Shown here one piece after another: positions 21,793 to 22,948 of a stretch of DNA of 22,948 nt (position 1 is its first letter; every line of letters begins with the position of its first letter). The notes beneath the pieces were generated by a model. It saw only the letters and a list, made by a program, of their open reading frames with translations, was not told where the DNA came from and ran no database searches. Made by a program: the position numbers and the translations under genes. The DNA is from Taibaiella sp. (GTDB taxonomy: Bacteria; Bacteroidota; Bacteroidia; Chitinophagales; Chitinophagaceae): positions 1 to 22,948 of the forward strand of contig JACFNS010000003.1 in assembly GCA_019454705.1 (NCBI GenBank), in the 5' to 3' direction.

Positions 21793-21960
21793 ATTTTTTC
21801 GCATCTCATCCTGGCTACTGCCGGACACAGCCTTGCATGTTATTTATGGTTTAAGTCGAAAAGATTTAAACCAGTGGGGGGAGATATGGGCGCAAAGAAC
21901 TTGCCCGCTCAGATGTGATCAGCTTTAACCCCGGAAAATCTCTATCTTTCCGCCCGCTAA

Positions 21961-22948
21961 ATGGCCATCAGCAAAATAAACATACAGGATTTTCTGAAGT
22001 TGCGCAGGCAGCACCTCGTCTTCGATGTGCGCAGCCCCGGCGAGTACAACCACGCCCATATACCCGGCGCGTATAGCCTGCCGCTGTTTACCGACGAAGA
22101 ACGGAAAGTAGTGGGTACGGCATATAAACAGGAAAGCCGTGAACAAGCCATAAAAATAGGGCTGGACTACTTCGGCGCCAAAATGCGTAAGATGGTGGAA
22201 GAGGTGGAAGCCATGCTGAAGGGACGGAATGATAAGACAGTACTGGTACATTGCTGGCGGGGTGGTATGCGAAGCGCGGGTGTAGCCTGGCTGCTGGACC
22301 TGTATGGATTTAAAGTTTATACACTAGTTGGCGGCTATAAGGCTTACCGTCAATGGGCGCGCGAACGATTTGAGCAACCATACCCTTTTCGTATCATAGG
22401 CGGATACACGGGCTCAGGAAAAACACAGGTATTGCATGAGTTGAAGAACACAGGACAGCACACCATCGACCTGGAAGCGATTGCCAAACACAGGGGCTCA
22501 GCCTTTGGCGCTATAGAAGGCGAACCCTGCCCCACGCAGGAAATGTTTGAAAACCTGTTGGCGGAGGAATTGAACATACATCTTGTTTCAGGTGATTCAG
22601 TCATCTGGCTGGAAGACGAAAGCCAGCGTATTGGCACTATCAACATTCCTCATCCGCTATGGGTGACCATGCGCAATGCACCCGTATGTTTTCTCGAAGT
22701 ACCTTTTGAAGAGCGGCTGAAACATATAACTGAAGAGTATGGTGTGCAGCCCAAAGAAAAACTTGCCGGTGCTGTGCATCGAATACAAAAACGCCTGGGC
22801 CCGCTGGAAACAAAAATGACATTGCAGTTCCTGGAAGAAGGGAATATAACAGAGGCTTTCAGGATACTTTTGAAATATTACGACAAGCAATACAAGAAAG
22901 CATTGGAAAAGCGTGATAACCCCCTACCGGATATACAACATATATCCT
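21961..22948 (+). CDS. selU: tRNA 2-selenouridine synthase (SelU/MnmH), 3' end cut by window edge
   Basis: Open for 329 codons to the right edge, so the last residues are missing (family about 340-370 aa). Residues about 5-130 form a rhodanese domain with catalytic C98 in VHCWRGGMRS. Residues from about 140 form a P-loop domain with Walker A GGYTGSGKT (147-155), followed by LEAIAKHRGSAFG. The enzyme replaces sulfur with selenium in 2-thiouridine at the wobble position of certain tRNAs, through a geranylated intermediate, using selenophosphate. No selD is in the window. The ATG at 21961 is preceded by TATCTTTC, a possible -7 element. The gene is otherwise isolated. Confidence 0.93.
   Translation, partial: MAISKINIQDFLKLRRQHLVFDVRSPGEYNHAHIPGAYSLPLFTDEERKVVGTAYKQESREQAIKIGLDYFGAKMRKMVEEVEAMLKGRNDKTVLVHCWRGGMRSAGVAWLLDLYGFKVYTLVGGYKAYRQWARERFEQPYPFRIIGGYTGSGKTQVLHELKNTGQHTIDLEAIAKHRGSAFGAIEGEPCPTQEMFENLLAEELNIHLVSGDSVIWLEDESQRIGTINIPHPLWVTMRNAPVCFLEVPFEERLKHITEEYGVQPKEKLAGAVHRIQKRLGPLETKMTLQFLEEGNITEAFRILLKYYDKQYKKALEKRDNPLPDIQHIS

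Larger units (their letters stand above)
21417..21960. other. Intergenic region of 544 bp with a minus-strand ncRNA candidate and an AGGATT repeat
   Basis: No convincing protein gene lies here. The plus-strand frame at 21409-21723 is made of non-family, low-information sequence. The region holds a minus-strand promoter (21702-21732), a structured transcript candidate ending in a terminator at 21585-21564, three AGGATT units at 21761-21792, and a 7-bp inverted repeat GGTTTAA/TTAAACC at 21848-21872. A weak -7-like element TATCTTTC (21943-21950) may serve selU. Confidence 0.6.

Overview
The window looks like a chromosomal segment of a Bacteroidota member, most likely close to Chitinophagaceae. 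Reasons: start codons lack Shine-Dalgarno sequences; promoter -7 elements resemble the Bacteroidota consensus TAnnTTTG; lipoproteins carry SCKK/SCRK-type signals; and the gene set fits (paaABCD, an MbnP-like protein, a small Rrf2 regulator, DUF2249 proteins, hemerythrin domains). No rRNA, tRNA, CRISPR array, insertion sequence or prophage was seen.

Layout. 1-5545 (minus strand) is a nitric-oxide block: norC-norB, a hemerythrin protein, an Rrf2 regulator with three cysteines, a multi-pass membrane protein with heme-copper-oxidase-like histidines, ric, and a DUF1858-DUF2249 gene cut by the left edge. 5569-7347 (minus) is a 592-aa cysteine-rich protein of unknown function. Divergent from it, 7518-8753 (plus) holds an acyl-CoA thioesterase, a PPOX-fold protein and queD. 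8762-12016 looks copper- and redox-related: a His/Met-rich lipoprotein and a CNVCGC outer-membrane protein (minus), divergent from a di-heme cytochrome c peroxidase/MbnH-like lipoprotein and an MbnP-like lipoprotein (plus). A secreted EF-hand protein follows. 12570-15085 (minus) is paaABCD. 15241-16621 (minus) is an SPFH/NfeD pair. Then come aat, a DUF1624-type membrane protein, tex (minus), a small HEAT-like protein, a probable small RNA (minus) in the only long intergenic gap, and selU/mnmH running off the right edge.

Regulation is the most notable layer. Five promoters (norC, the 592-aa gene, the thioesterase operon, the peroxidase and paaA) each carry an FNR-like palindrome, (A/G)TGA(T/C)-N4-(A/G)TCAT, whose centre is exactly 29.5 bp upstream of the first base of a -7-like element. 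That is the class II activator position. They therefore look like one low-oxygen or NO regulon that includes phenylacetate epoxidase. A second motif, ATAAARGA-N8-TCTTTTAT, occurs three times: before the hemerythrin-rrf2 pair, before the membrane protein-ric operon, and before the CNVCGC operon. It is a candidate operator for the Rrf2 protein encoded here.

The NorB-like subunit lacks several residues of the canonical cNOR active site, so its chemistry should not be assumed. All function calls rest on reading motifs by eye; no database search was possible.
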